From NCBI RefSeq assembly GCF_003671715.1, contig NZ_RAIF01000006.1, positions 304,285-368,284 on the forward strand: a stretch of 64,000 nucleotides of DNA, written 5' to 3'. The stretch is from Streptomyces sp. E2N166 (GTDB lineage: Bacteria; Actinomycetota; Actinomycetes; Streptomycetales; Streptomycetaceae). Both the position numbers and the translations under genes were made by a program. Below are positions 7,698 through 15,948 of this stretch, in pieces. Below the pieces are notes generated by a model. It made no database searches. It was not told the origin of the DNA and saw nothing but the letters and a program-made list of their open reading frames with translations. Positions within the stretch are counted from its first letter, which is position 1. Every line of letters starts with the position of its first letter.

Positions 7698-8092
7698 CGC
7701 CGTCGTCCACTACGCCCCGACGATGCTCTCGGACGCCGGGTTCGGCGACTCGATCGCGCTTCTCCCCCGGCATCGGCATCGGCATCGGCATCGGCATCGG
7801 CATCGGCACGATGCTCGTCAGGATCCTCCCGCTGAGCGTGCGCGGCCCCGCGACGAGTCTGGCCACCCTCACGGTCCGGGGATTCGACCTGCTGATCGCG
7901 GTGACCGCGGTGAGTATGATCAACGCCGTCGGGCGGTCGGGAACGTTCTTCCTGTACGCCGCGATGAACGTGCTGTGCGTGGTCTTCGTGGTGTTCAAGG
8001 TTCCCGAGACACGCAACAGGTCGCTCGAGAGCATCGAGAAGGCGCTACGGGCCCCCGGCAGTCTGCGGCGCAATCTGACGGCGCCGTCCTGA
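7682..8092 (+). pseudogene. Sugar-porter MFS transporter, C-terminal remnant with frameshift
   Basis: From 7682 the plus strand reads TGINAVVHYAPTMLSDAGFG, a clear sugar-porter (SP family) helix 7 motif. The homologous frame then changes inside or next to a hexanucleotide repeat. It continues with MINAVGRSGTFFLYAAMNVL and the diagnostic VPETRNRSLESIEKAL, stopping at 8092. The first six helices and part of the second half are missing. Confidence 0.75.
7768..7809 (+). repeat. CGGCAT hexanucleotide microsatellite
   Basis: Six perfect copies of CGGCAT (7768-7803) plus one variant copy, CGGCAC. It encodes Gly-Ile repeats in the transporter frame and Arg-His repeats in another. The unit length is a multiple of three, so copy-number change alone would not shift the frame. 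It sits inside the MFS remnant. Confidence 0.9.
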
Positions 8093-8128
8093 CCGCGGCG
8101 CACCCGGCCCCCGGGTGAGCGGCCGGAT

Positions 8129-8665
8129 CTACTCGATCAGCGCGTCCGCGGCGATGACCAGGAGCCCGATCAACATGTCGACGGCCCCCGCGCGGCAGGA
8201 GGACAGCCAGCCGAGCCCCGCCGTGCGGGCTGCCGAGACTCCCAGACCGAACAGGCCGACGGTGTTGAACAGCAGAGCCACCTGGACCGCAGTGTCCTCC
8301 GTCCACCACTCCGCGACGGCGCCCAGCAGAAGCAGCACGGTGGGCAGCACGGCAGCCGGCAACGGCCATTCGGCGAGCACCGCCCGCAGCCTGCTGGGGG
8401 TGGCCGTCCCCTCGCCGGACGCACGCCGGGCGATGACATGCGCGTACCCGTGAGCGGCACCCGATGCCAGCGCGGTGAGGAGAACCCACAGCGCGTCCGG
8501 ACCGGGGTCGGCCTCCTCGCCCGGCACGTCCAGCGCGGCCACCATGGCGCTGGCCAGCACCAGGCCGTAGATGCCCCTGAACAGCAACCGCTCCGCCAGG
8601 CGGGGGGCGAGGCCTCCCGTCGGTACGGTTCCCTCGGGCTGGAAGTGCTGGGCGGGGTCGGGCAT
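8129..8665 (-). CDS. Integral membrane protein of unknown function
   Basis: 178 residues, with about five predicted membrane segments: LLFRGIYGLVLASAMVAAL, ALWVLLTALASGAAHGYAHV, PAAVLPTVLLLLGAVAEW, VALLFNTVGLFGLGVSAA and MLIGLLVIAADALI. The ATG at 8665 follows a GAGG site. Histidines cluster in segment two, and no transporter signature is seen. It is downstream of the methyltransferase on the same strand with a 136-base gap, so it may or may not be cotranscribed. Confidence 0.7.
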   Translation of the reverse strand: MPDPAQHFQPEGTVPTGGLAPRLAERLLFRGIYGLVLASAMVAALDVPGEEADPGPDALWVLLTALASGAAHGYAHVIARRASGEGTATPSRLRAVLAEWPLPAAVLPTVLLLLGAVAEWWTEDTAVQVALLFNTVGLFGLGVSAARTAGLGWLSSCRAGAVDMLIGLLVIAADALIE

Positions 8666-8801
8666 CGCATGGCCTCGGTGCGGGAAGAGGAAGCGGTCGC
8701 CATATGCTCACCCCTACGTCGCCGACGCACACGCCGCCACGCGGGTTGACCGCTCCGGCAACGCGTCGGACGCGACTTCGACCCGCGCGAGCGGGACGCC
8801 G

Positions 8802-9734
8802 CTAGCGCGCCGAGCGCGGCTTGTCCGCGAAGACCCACCGGTTGCCCGCGAGGGCGTCGTTCTCCTCGGGCAGCGGGCCGCGGCCGTGCCGGTGGGTGAA
8901 GTCGAAGGGGGTGCGGACCGATGTGGACCAGCCGCTGTTCGCCAGCTGGGCCGCGGAGTCGGGCCTCGGCTCTCTGCTGAACAGGTGCAGCAGGTCGATA
9001 CCGAGTTGCTGGTGCGTCGACCTGTACAGCGGGCTGTCGCGGTACTCCATCAAGTCCCTCTCGAGCTTGACCTCGAACGCCAGCGCGCTGCCCGCCGTAC
9101 TCAGCCGGTCCACCATGCTGATCAGGTAGGTCTCGGCCGCATTGGGCAGGTAGAACAGCAGGCCCTCGGCCAGCCACACGGTGGGCACCGCCGGGTCGAA
9201 GCCGGCTGCCGTCAGCGCGCCGACCCAGTCGGCGCGCAGATCGACCGCGACCGGTACGCGCGCCGTCACCGGTGTCGCCGACAGTGCGCCCAGCACCTCG
9301 TGCTTGAACGCGAGGACACCGTCCCTGTCGATCTCGAAGATCACGCAGTCGGGTGGCCAGTCGAGCCGGAAGGCCCGTGTGTCCAGCCCCGCCCCGAGCA
9401 GGACCACCTGGCGGGCGCCGCCGTCCCGGACCGACCGGAGGACGAAGTCGTCGAGCACGCGGGTCCTCAGCCCGAAATAGCGGGCGAAGCGCCCCCACAG
9501 CGGGCTCGCGTCCCCGTCCGGCGCCTGGTGCAGGCGGACCGGCCAGTGTGCGGACGCCGGGGCGGAGAGCACGAAGTGCTCCGCGTAGACGTCCTGGGCG
9601 AGGCTGTCGGAGCGGTGGGTCTCGATCGCCCGTGCGGCGGCGACCAGGAGGGCGGTGAGACCGACCCCTCCCTCCACGCCGTCCATGCCGTCCCCGCCCT
9701 CCGCGCCGGTGCTGCGATGTGCCGTATCGGCCAT
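8802..9734 (-). CDS. SAM-dependent methyltransferase, leucine-carboxyl-methyltransferase-like (TIGR00027 type)
   Basis: 310 residues from ATG 9734 behind AGGGGAGA. The family pattern is complete. ARAIETHRSDSLAQDVYAEH lies at the front. RQVVLLGAGLDTRAFRLDWP (about 105-125) is the SAM-binding loop. CVIFEIDRDGVLAFKHEVL follows as the acidic ribose-binding strand. WLAEGLLFYLPNAAETYLIS is the characteristic late motif. Relatives methylate carboxylates or hydroxyls of small molecules, and most are uncharacterised. It follows the ADH gene by 89 bases on the same strand. Together with the aldehyde dehydrogenase it could make a methyl ester of an acid produced by the pathway (inference). Confidence 0.8.
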   Translation of the reverse strand: MADTAHRSTGAEGGDGMDGVEGGVGLTALLVAAARAIETHRSDSLAQDVYAEHFVLSAPASAHWPVRLHQAPDGDASPLWGRFARYFGLRTRVLDDFVLRSVRDGGARQVVLLGAGLDTRAFRLDWPPDCVIFEIDRDGVLAFKHEVLGALSATPVTARVPVAVDLRADWVGALTAAGFDPAVPTVWLAEGLLFYLPNAAETYLISMVDRLSTAGSALAFEVKLERDLMEYRDSPLYRSTHQQLGIDLLHLFSREPRPDSAAQLANSGWSTSVRTPFDFTHRHGRGPLPEENDALAGNRWVFADKPRSAR

Positions 9735-9823
9735 GCGTTCTCCCCTGGTGCGAGTGGTACGAGTGGAGGCCGGCGTCTGAAGGGGACGGCAGCTCAGGTC
9801 GGACGCGTCGTGCGAGGCCTGCT

Positions 9824-10927
9824 TCACCGCTGCCGCCCTTCCGGGATCAGGACGGGTTTGACGACGCGGCCCGTCTCACAGTCGCGTTCGGCCTCGTTGA
9901 TACCGGCGAGCGGATAGGTACGGATCAGCCGGTCGAAGGGAAACCGATCGGCCCGCCAGAGGGCGGTCAGCCGCGGGATCAGCAGTCCGGGGACCGCGTC
10001 ACCCTCGCAGATGTGGGAGATCCTGCGCCCGCGGTCCAGCGTGCCCGGCTCCAGCGGCAGCGCGGTGTGCAGCCGTGCCACCAGGCCGAGGTGCCCGTTC
10101 GGACGCAGCGACCGGAGCGCATCGTTGATCAGTTTCGCGGAGCCCGTCGTGTCCAGCGCGTACCGCGCTCCCCCGCCGGTCAGTCGCTGGATACGGTCGG
10201 GAAGTCCGGCCGATGCGGCGTGCAGCGGAAGGGCGTGGAATCGCTCGGCCAGGGCCAGCCGTTCGGGGTGGCGGTCGACGGCCACGGTCACCGCGCCTGC
10301 GGCGTGCGCCGCCATCACCGCGGCCAGTCCCACCGCTCCCGCGCCGAAGACCGCGAGAGTGTCGCCCGGCCCGACGCCGAAGGAGTTGAGGACCGCTCCG
10401 GCGCCGGTGAGGAAGCCGCAGCCCAGCGGTCCGAGCAGTTCGAGGGGGAGCGCGGGATCGACCCGGACGGCATTGCGGGCCGGGACCATCGCGTACTCGG
10501 CGAACGAGGACTGGCCGAACCACCGAGGAGCCATTTCCGTGCCGTCGGCGCCGGTGAACCGGCCGGCCTTCTCCTTGCGCCCTCCGAAGAGGTTCAGCGA
10601 GGCGAAGGAGTCGCAGTACGCGGGGGCCGCGCCCATACAGTTGTGGCAGTGGCCGCAGGAGTCGAAGCTCAGTACGACGTGGTCGCCGACGTTCAGACCG
10701 GTGCGGGCGCCGCCCGTCTCCACGACGGTTCCGGAGCCCTCGTGACCGAGCACGGCCGGGAGCGGTGAGCGGCCCGCCGAACCACGGACCGCGAGGTCGG
10801 TCCGGCACATCCCGCAGCCCGCGATCCGGACCAGGATCTCGTCCTCGGCCGGCCCCTCCTCCAGCGTCACCTCCTCTACGGTGAACGGGTCCTCGTACGA
10901 GCGCAGTACCGCCGCGCCGAACTTCAC
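9824..10927 (-). CDS. Zinc-dependent alcohol dehydrogenase (aryl-alcohol dehydrogenase-like MDR)
   Basis: 367 residues, starting at GTG 10927, which overlaps the ALDH stop in GTGA, behind GAGGAGG. Catalytic-zinc residues are seen in GCGMCRTDLAV and LGHEGSGTV. The structural-zinc loop CGHCHNCMGAAPAYC has all four cysteines. The Rossmann motif VFGAGAVGLAAVMAAHAAGA is followed by VAVDRHPER, whose Asp suggests NAD preference. It resembles benzyl/aryl alcohol dehydrogenases. It probably interconverts a primary alcohol and an aldehyde, passing the aldehyde to the ALDH encoded directly upstream. Coupled translation supports a joint pathway role. Confidence 0.85.
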   Translation of the reverse strand: MKFGAAVLRSYEDPFTVEEVTLEEGPAEDEILVRIAGCGMCRTDLAVRGSAGRSPLPAVLGHEGSGTVVETGGARTGLNVGDHVVLSFDSCGHCHNCMGAAPAYCDSFASLNLFGGRKEKAGRFTGADGTEMAPRWFGQSSFAEYAMVPARNAVRVDPALPLELLGPLGCGFLTGAGAVLNSFGVGPGDTLAVFGAGAVGLAAVMAAHAAGAVTVAVDRHPERLALAERFHALPLHAASAGLPDRIQRLTGGGARYALDTTGSAKLINDALRSLRPNGHLGLVARLHTALPLEPGTLDRGRRISHICEGDAVPGLLIPRLTALWRADRFPFDRLIRTYPLAGINEAERDCETGRVVKPVLIPEGRQR

Positions 10928-12351
10928 TTCACGCCTCCTCGGGAAGCCTCCTCGGGCCGGTGCACGACGAACGGGCTGAGGTTCCCGTAGAGACCCCACG
11001 GTCCGCCCGCGACGCCGACACCACTCTCCTTGACACCGGCGAAGGGCTGCGCGAAGGACAGTTCGGCGTGGTGGTTGATCCACGCGGTTCCGCACTCCAG
11101 GCGGTCGGCCACCGCCGCGGCCAGGTCGAGGTCGGTCCCCCACACCGAGCCGCCCAGCCCGAAACCGGTGCCGTTGGCAGCCTCGACGGCCTCGTCGAGG
11201 GTTCCGTACGACAGCACCGGCAGGACGGGGCCGAACTGCTCCTGCGTAACCACCGGGCTGTCGGCCGGCACGTCGGCGAGGATCGTCGGGGCGAAGAAGT
11301 ATCCCGGCCGGTCCAAGCGGTGCCCACCGGCGGCGGCACGGGCACCGTCGGCCAGGGCCCGGGCCGTGTAGCTCTCGACGCGGGCCAGTTGAGGGGCGTT
11401 GTTGACCGGTCCGAGCTGCGAGTGGGGATCGAGGCCGGGCCCGACGACGGCCGTCTTCGCCCGGTCCGCCAGCGCCTCCACCACCCGCGCGTGGAGACGG
11501 GCCGGGGCGTAGACGCGCTTGACCGCCATGCAGACCTGCCCGCAGTTGCGGAACGCCGCCCAGAACAGCCGGTCCGCGCTCGCCTCCACATCGACGTCGT
11601 CCAGCAGGATGGCGGCGTCGTTGCCACCGAGCTCCAGGGTGACCCGTGCGAGCGAGGCCGCCGCGCTCGCGGCGACGGCCCGGCCCGTGGCCGTCGAACC
11701 GGTGAAGCTGACGTGCCGGATTCCCGGGTGCGATGCGAGCCGGGCACCGAGTGGCTCACGCCCGGTGACGATCGTCAGTACCCCGTCGGGCAGGACGCCG
11801 GAGAGGACGGACCCCAGCAGCCGGGTGGCGAGGGGCGTGAACGGAGAGGGCTTGAGCAGCATGGTGTTGCCCGCGGCGAGCGCCGGCGCGAACTTCGCGG
11901 ACGCGAGCTGCAGGGGGAAGTTCCACGGGACGATGGCGGCGACGGGCCCGAGCGGTCTCCACCGGAGTTCGCTGCGTACGGGGCGGCCGTCCGTGATCGG
12001 CTGGGGCCCGGCGTCCAGCTCGGCGAAGTAGCGGAGCCGGGCGGCGGTACGGGTCACCTCCGCGTACGACTCGGTCAGCGGTTTGCCCTGCTCACGGGTG
12101 AGCAGAGGGGCGAGATCGGCCGCTGCCGCCTCAACGGCGTCCGACGCCGCGAGCAACGCGGCTCTGCGGGCGCCTGGGTCGGTCCGCCAGCAGCGCCAGG
12201 CCGCGTGGGCGTGGTCGACGAGCGGGTCCAGCTCGTCCGGCCGGTGATCGGGAGCCTCGTCGAAGGCCTCGCCCGTCGCCGGATCGACGACGGTCAGGCC
12301 CCCGCCCCGGCCACCGGACCGTTGCGGGGAACGCGGGGAATGTCCTGTCAC
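10924..12351 (-). CDS. NAD(P)-dependent aldehyde dehydrogenase
   Basis: 475 residues, a normal family length, with a GTG start at 12351 or 12354. The motifs are in order. GPVAAIVPWNFPLQLASAKF is followed by NTMLLKPSPFTPLATRL for the cofactor. FTGSTATGRAV comes next, then VTLELGGNDAAILLDDVDVE with the general-base Glu. FRNCGQVCMAVKRVY carries the catalytic Cys. EQFGPVLPVLSYGTLDEAVE is the end motif. It oxidises an aldehyde to a carboxylate in the cytoplasm. The gene begins only 11 bases after the MfnB-like gene and overlaps the ADH gene, so the three form one operon. Confidence 0.9.
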   Translation of the reverse strand: MTGHSPRSPQRSGGRGGGLTVVDPATGEAFDEAPDHRPDELDPLVDHAHAAWRCWRTDPGARRAALLAASDAVEAAAADLAPLLTREQGKPLTESYAEVTRTAARLRYFAELDAGPQPITDGRPVRSELRWRPLGPVAAIVPWNFPLQLASAKFAPALAAGNTMLLKPSPFTPLATRLLGSVLSGVLPDGVLTIVTGREPLGARLASHPGIRHVSFTGSTATGRAVAASAAASLARVTLELGGNDAAILLDDVDVEASADRLFWAAFRNCGQVCMAVKRVYAPARLHARVVEALADRAKTAVVGPGLDPHSQLGPVNNAPQLARVESYTARALADGARAAAGGHRLDRPGYFFAPTILADVPADSPVVTQEQFGPVLPVLSYGTLDEAVEAANGTGFGLGGSVWGTDLDLAAAVADRLECGTAWINHHAELSFAQPFAGVKESGVGVAGGPWGLYGNLSPFVVHRPEEASRGGVK

Positions 12352-12362
12352 CACGGCGAGGG

Positions 12363-13115
12363 TCAGCTCGCGGTGGAGGCGGCCGCGTGCTCCCGGACAT
12401 GCCGGTCCATCTCCGCCCGGAACGCCGCCACCAGGTGCGGCTGGATCCGGCCGGCGTTGCGGTCGCCGCCTTCGCAGACGGCACCGCGCACCCCGACGAT
12501 GTCCGTCTCGATACGGGCCAGTTCTCCCAGGTCGCCGGCCTTGACGCTGCCCGCCAGCGCGGCGAGGAGTCCGGCGTCGTGGGCACACCGCACGAACTGC
12601 GCGCATACGTCGGGCGGAAGGTGGTCGAAGAGCCGGGTGCCGTCCTTGACCGCGGTGTCGAGCATGGCGGCGTCGCAGCCGGAACGGCGCGCGATGTCAG
12701 GCAGCGCGAGCGGGTTGACGCAGCCGATGCGGTGGGCGTCGGCGTAGCCGGAGGCGACGACGAACGCGTCCGCCCGGTAGTCCTTCACCGCGCGGACGAC
12801 CCCTCGCATGACGTCGACGGCCTGTTCCGGCGTCGTGCACCCGTAGAGGCCGACCTTGATGTAGGTGGCTCCGGAAACGGCCGCACCGAGCGCCGCCTGG
12901 GCCACCGTGCCGGGCTTGTACGGTACGTCCCCCACGGTGGCGGAGACCGGTTTGTCCGCCGGCACCGCCGCGCGGATCTCCCTGATGACCCACGGGAAGT
13001 TCGCGCCGAGGGAGCCCTCGTCGGGCTTCTTGACGTCGACGATGTCAAGGTGCTCGGCCGCCTTCGCGCAGTCGAGGGCCTCGTCGACACCGTCGGGAGA
13101 GATGAGAAGCAACAA
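12363..13115 (-). CDS. MfnB-like (5-formylfuran-3-yl)methyl phosphate synthase (DUF556)
   Basis: 250 residues. The likely start is TTG 13115, seven bases after GGGGAAGGA, giving the family N-terminus [16 protein letters not shown]. Diagnostic blocks are [50 protein letters not shown] and [16 protein letters not shown]. These hold the acidic and lysine residues used by the archaeal enzyme for Schiff-base chemistry. MfnB in methanogens condenses two glyceraldehyde-3-phosphates into 4-(hydroxymethyl)-2-furancarboxaldehyde phosphate for methanofuran. Streptomyces makes no methanofuran, so a furan secondary metabolite or cofactor is more likely. It is the first gene of an operon with an ALDH and an ADH. 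Confidence 0.85.
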   Translation of the reverse strand: MLLLISPDGVDEALDCAKAAEHLDIVDVKKPDEGSLGANFPWVIREIRAAVPADKPVSATVGDVPYKPGTVAQAALGAAVSGATYIKVGLYGCTTPEQAVDVMRGVVRAVKDYRADAFVVASGYADAHRIGCVNPLALPDIARRSGCDAAMLDTAVKDGTRLFDHLPPDVCAQFVRCAHDAGLLAALAGSVKAGDLGELARIETDIVGVRGAVCEGGDRNAGRIQPHLVAAFRAEMDRHVREHAAASTAS

Positions 13116-13286
13116 GGTGGAATCCTTCCCCTGCCTGTCCACCTGCCGAGGGCAGATGTGCGGATTCGCCTGGCTCACGTGCGGTCCGCACATCATTTCC
13201 GTGGGTGCCGGGCACCGGCAGGGCGCGCGGAGTGACGAAAGGATCGTTGCCACGACGCGCCCACGCCCCGCGCAACGCGCCGTCCG

Positions 13287-13326
13287 CGCCGAACCGGCGG
13301 CGCACAGATGCGCCGCCGGTTCGGCG
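13287..13326 (-). terminator. Perfect 18-bp stem-loop
   Basis: CGCCGAACCGGCGGCGCA (13287-13304) pairs exactly with 13309-13326 across a CAGA tetraloop. It lies 60 bases after the stop of the small membrane gene at 13387 and upstream of the furan operon, so it probably separates the two minus-strand units. Confidence 0.75.
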
Positions 13327-13386
13327 GGGCGGACGATGCGCTGCTGACGCCGGCGCCGGCCCGGGTTGCTTGCTCGTGCGCCGGAC

Positions 13387-13629
13387 TCAGAACGGCATGC
13401 GCCCCCTGGCCCGACGGCCTGCGGAACCGCTGCGCCCCAGAGCACGCGAGCTGGAGCGGAAGGGCTTGCTGAACAGCCGTCCCAGCGGGCCGGGAGCCTT
13501 CGAACCGGCCCGGGAACCGACGCCCATGGTGCGCTGGGCACCGTTCTGCGGATGGCGCGACAGTCGGGGCAGCAGGAAGGCGAGTGCCGCCAGTACGACG
13601 CAGAGGACGATGATGCCTGCGATGACCAT
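13387..13629 (-). CDS. Small single-span membrane protein with basic tail
   Basis: 80 residues from ATG 13629 behind GGAGA. One N-terminal hydrophobic segment ([20 protein letters not shown]) is followed by an Arg/Ser/Gly-rich cytoplasmic tail with no acidic residue (for example [20 protein letters not shown]). Small proteins of this plan are widespread and conserved in Streptomyces without a known function. The tail could bind membrane phospholipid or nucleic acid, but nothing in the sequence decides this. Confidence 0.65.
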   Translation of the reverse strand: MVIAGIIVLCVVLAALAFLLPRLSRHPQNGAQRTMGVGSRAGSKAPGPLGRLFSKPFRSSSRALGRSGSAGRRARGRMPF

Positions 13630-13833
13630 GTGATGTCTCCTGATTTCGGGCCTCGGGGCTGCTGTCCGGACCTTCCTCGTGCCCCCTGATGGACGGTGCA
13701 CGCGCGGTGTCTCTCCCGATCGGTCCTCGCGTCCCGGGCACACGGCGGTTCGCGCGTGCCGGAGAGGTGAGACGGGCGGTGACGGGTATAGGGAGGCCGT
13801 CAGGACACCGACTTCTCCCGTGAGGAACCGAGA

Positions 13834-14256
13834 ATGACCGACGATGCCTATCTCGTCCTGCTGACCGGCACGCCCACGCCACTCGGCACACCACCCGCGG
13901 CCGTCGGGGACCTGGCCTGCATGGACACTCCTGCGGTCCGTGCGTGGCTCGACGCCCAGGGCGTTACCGCCTCGTCTCCCGGACTGCGCCTGCTGCCGCC
14001 CGAGGAGACGGCGGGCATCCCGGAGGACGCGGAGCGTCTGCCGGTCCCCCTGACCGAGGACGAACTGAGCCGCGTACGCCACAGTGTCGCGCCGGAGAGC
14101 GTCGCGCGCATGGAGGAGGAGTTGCTGGACTACCGTTCCCGTGCGGACGCCCGTGAGGCGCTGCTGACACGTGCACTCGCGGCCGGCGTGCCGGCGCACC
14201 GCGTCGCGGAACTGACCGGCGAGGAGTTGACCACCATCAAGGCGATCGCCCGCTGA
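13834..14256 (+). CDS. Conserved hypothetical protein
   Basis: 140 residues from ATG 13834 with GAGGAA eight bases upstream. It is hydrophilic and mostly alpha-helical in the second half (LTEDELSRVRHSV, then ARMEEELLDYRSRADAREAL). It ends in a helix-turn-like stretch, ALAAGVPAHRVAELTGEELT, that resembles the HTH of small DNA-binding proteins (inference only). The N-terminal half has several Pro-Pro turns. Coding potential is strong because start, ribosome site and codon bias agree, but I do not recognise the family with confidence. Confidence 0.65.
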   Translation: MTDDAYLVLLTGTPTPLGTPPAAVGDLACMDTPAVRAWLDAQGVTASSPGLRLLPPEETAGIPEDAERLPVPLTEDELSRVRHSVAPESVARMEEELLDYRSRADAREALLTRALAAGVPAHRVAELTGEELTTIKAIAR

Positions 14257-14266
14257 AGGCGGTCAG

Positions 14267-14497
14267 TCACGGGGTGTGAGCCTGCTCCAGCTCACGCTTC
14301 AGGTTGCGCAGGGTCGTCTCGATGTTGCGGACCTGGAACTCGGCGAACGTCTTACCCGAGGTGACGAGCCGGTCGAAGGCGTTCGCCGCGAACGCGGGCC
14401 ACGCGCGCCGGTCGTCGGTCCACGTCTCCGTTGATGCCCGGTCTTCGACACCGGCCCCCACCCGCCCGTTGGCCCGCGGCCGGATGCCGCCATGCAT
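14267..14497 (-). CDS. Short hypothetical protein, possibly a remnant
   Basis: 76 residues. The C-terminal 50 (WPAFAANAFDRLVTSGKTFA, then EFQVRNIETTLRNLKREL) look like a real amphipathic helical segment with good codon bias. The first 25 residues are arginine- and glycine-rich and poor in coding character. It converges on the previous gene, with 10 bases between the two stops. It may be the tail end of a decayed gene, and the start is a guess. Confidence 0.35.
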   Translation of the reverse strand: MHGGIRPRANGRVGAGVEDRASTETWTDDRRAWPAFAANAFDRLVTSGKTFAEFQVRNIETTLRNLKRELEQAHTP

Positions 14498-14619
14498 CCG
14501 CCGCGCCGCGACGCGGCGGCACGCTCAGCCCCCTACCCGGCCGTCGACGAGTTGCCCGCCACCGCCGACTGATCGGGTTCTCCGGTCGATGACCTGGGCG
14601 TCGTACACGGCCGGACAGA

Positions 14620-15033
14620 TCAGTTGTTCACGTCCTTGTTGAAGTCTTCGGCACACGCCTCTCGTTCGCTCCGCGTGTCAGCGTGCTGGACGCAGTCATC
14701 GAAGTCCTTGAACTCGTCCGAGTTGAGGATCGACGCACCGATCGCGATGATCACGGCGGATGCGATCACTCCCAGCACACCGAGCACCGCGCCGACGACG
14801 GACATCTTGCCGTGCGGCGCTCTTCCGCCTCGTGCCTTGCGAGCTCCGACGATGCCGAGTATCAGGGCCAGGAGTCCGAGCACCACACCGCCGACGACGG
14901 TCCAGAAGAGCAGGACTGCCAGAATGCCGAGAACCAGTGCGGCTACGGCCAGCCCGTTGCTCCGCTTGATGCCGGTGTCGTGATGCGGCTGTGAGGTTCC
15001 GTTCGGTGTTGCGGAATGTTCCGGGAAGGACAC
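14620..15033 (-). CDS. DUF4190-type small membrane protein
   Basis: 137 residues from GTG 15033. Two membrane segments (LAVAALVLGILAVLLFWTVV with GGVVLGLLALILGIVGARKA, and SVVGAVLGVLGVIASAVIIA) flank a short basic loop ending GRAPHGKMSVVG. This is the arrangement of DUF4190 proteins. The external C-terminal domain of about 40 residues is acidic and holds two cysteines (FDDCVQHADTRSEREACAED) that could pair. The N-terminal Ser/Pro-rich stretch is cytoplasmic. Role unknown; such proteins are very common in actinobacteria. Confidence 0.7.
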   Translation of the reverse strand: MSFPEHSATPNGTSQPHHDTGIKRSNGLAVAALVLGILAVLLFWTVVGGVVLGLLALILGIVGARKARGGRAPHGKMSVVGAVLGVLGVIASAVIIAIGASILNSDEFKDFDDCVQHADTRSEREACAEDFNKDVNN

Positions 15034-15246
15034 GTCGTCACGCTCATCTCTTGTCCGGTTCCAAGGAGTTGCCGTAGCTGCCAAGTGCCCCGGAGCGGAC
15101 GACGGATGTCTCCTTCTCATCCGGATGCTCAAGGAGTTCGGCATCCCGCCGCGTTCGATGCGTTCGATCGACCGTTCCCGGCACCGGACGATCACGCGGC
15201 TGAAGGATGCTCGTCCCCGACGTAAGTCAGTCGTTCGGTCCGGGTG

Positions 15247-15780
15247 CTACTCCTGGTACTGCGTCAGGTCGATGCCGAACATCGCGACGTCGTAGCCGTG
15301 GATTGGGTGCTGTGCCGTCCCTTCCGCCTGCATGCCGAGCTTGTCGAGTACGTTCACGGAAGCCCGGTCGCCCGTCCGGCAGACGGCGACCACACGGTCG
15401 AGGTGACGATCCTGCACGGCGAACTCCAGTGTCGCGTGCGCTGCTTCGGAGGCGTATCCCTGCCCCCAGAACACCCGCCCGAGCCGCCAGCTGATCATCA
15501 CCTGCCCAGCGACCTCGGTCGGAGCGTCGGCCACGGAGAGGCCAACGGCTCCCACCACCTCGCCGGAGCCCAGGAGCTCGACCGCGAACATCCCGAACCC
15601 TTCCTCGTCCCATTCCTCCTCCCACGCCTCAATGTCCTCGGCCGTCTGCTCCAGGGAGCGTGGCTTGCCGTCGCCGATGCTCTGCATCACCGCCGGATCA
15701 GCGTGAATCTCGGACAGGGGGACAAGGTCATCGTCCAGCCAGCGACGCAGGACAAGACGAGGAGTTCGGATCTCGGTCAT
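15247..15780 (-). CDS. GNAT-family N-acetyltransferase (RimJ/RimL-like)
   Basis: 177 residues from ATG 15780. The beginning TEIRTPRLVLRRWLDDDLVP is the hallmark of RimJ/RimL-type GNAT proteins. The acetyl-CoA motif A lies in SWRLGRVFWGQGYASEAAHA (about 97-116), with the G-Q-G-Y-A-S-E pyrophosphate loop. The late motif ASVNVLDKLGMQAEGT is also present. These enzymes acetylate N-terminal amines of proteins or small amines. Substrate cannot be inferred here. The second GNAT gene upstream is unrelated in sequence. Confidence 0.85.
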   Translation of the reverse strand: MTEIRTPRLVLRRWLDDDLVPLSEIHADPAVMQSIGDGKPRSLEQTAEDIEAWEEEWDEEGFGMFAVELLGSGEVVGAVGLSVADAPTEVAGQVMISWRLGRVFWGQGYASEAAHATLEFAVQDRHLDRVVAVCRTGDRASVNVLDKLGMQAEGTAQHPIHGYDVAMFGIDLTQYQE

Positions 15781-15788
15781 GATCCCAT

Positions 15789-15811
15789 CTTCCCGCCGCG
15801 GAGGCGGGAAG
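15789..15811 (-). terminator. Short 9-bp stem-loop between the two GNAT genes
   Basis: CTTCCCGCC (15789-15797) and GGCGGGAAG (15803-15811) form a perfect GC-rich stem with a five-base loop. It lies after the upstream GNAT gene and immediately before the ribosome site of the second, so it may terminate transcription or modulate translation start. Confidence 0.45.
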
Positions 15812-15948
15812 GCTAACCGCGGTGCCGCACCCTGGGCGGCGTTCGCCTCCCCGGTGGAGGAGTGGACGTCGGGAGCGAGCGGGGCAGGCGCCAGGAGGCC
15901 AACGGCTGACTGACCGGACGTGATATGGCCATCACGGATTCGATCGTT

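Noticed and set aside
7507-8118. A His-Arg repeat protein (RHRHRH) from the CGGCAT tract
   Set aside because: The repeat is read in the wrong frame there. The sugar-porter homology before and after it shows the region is a decayed transporter.
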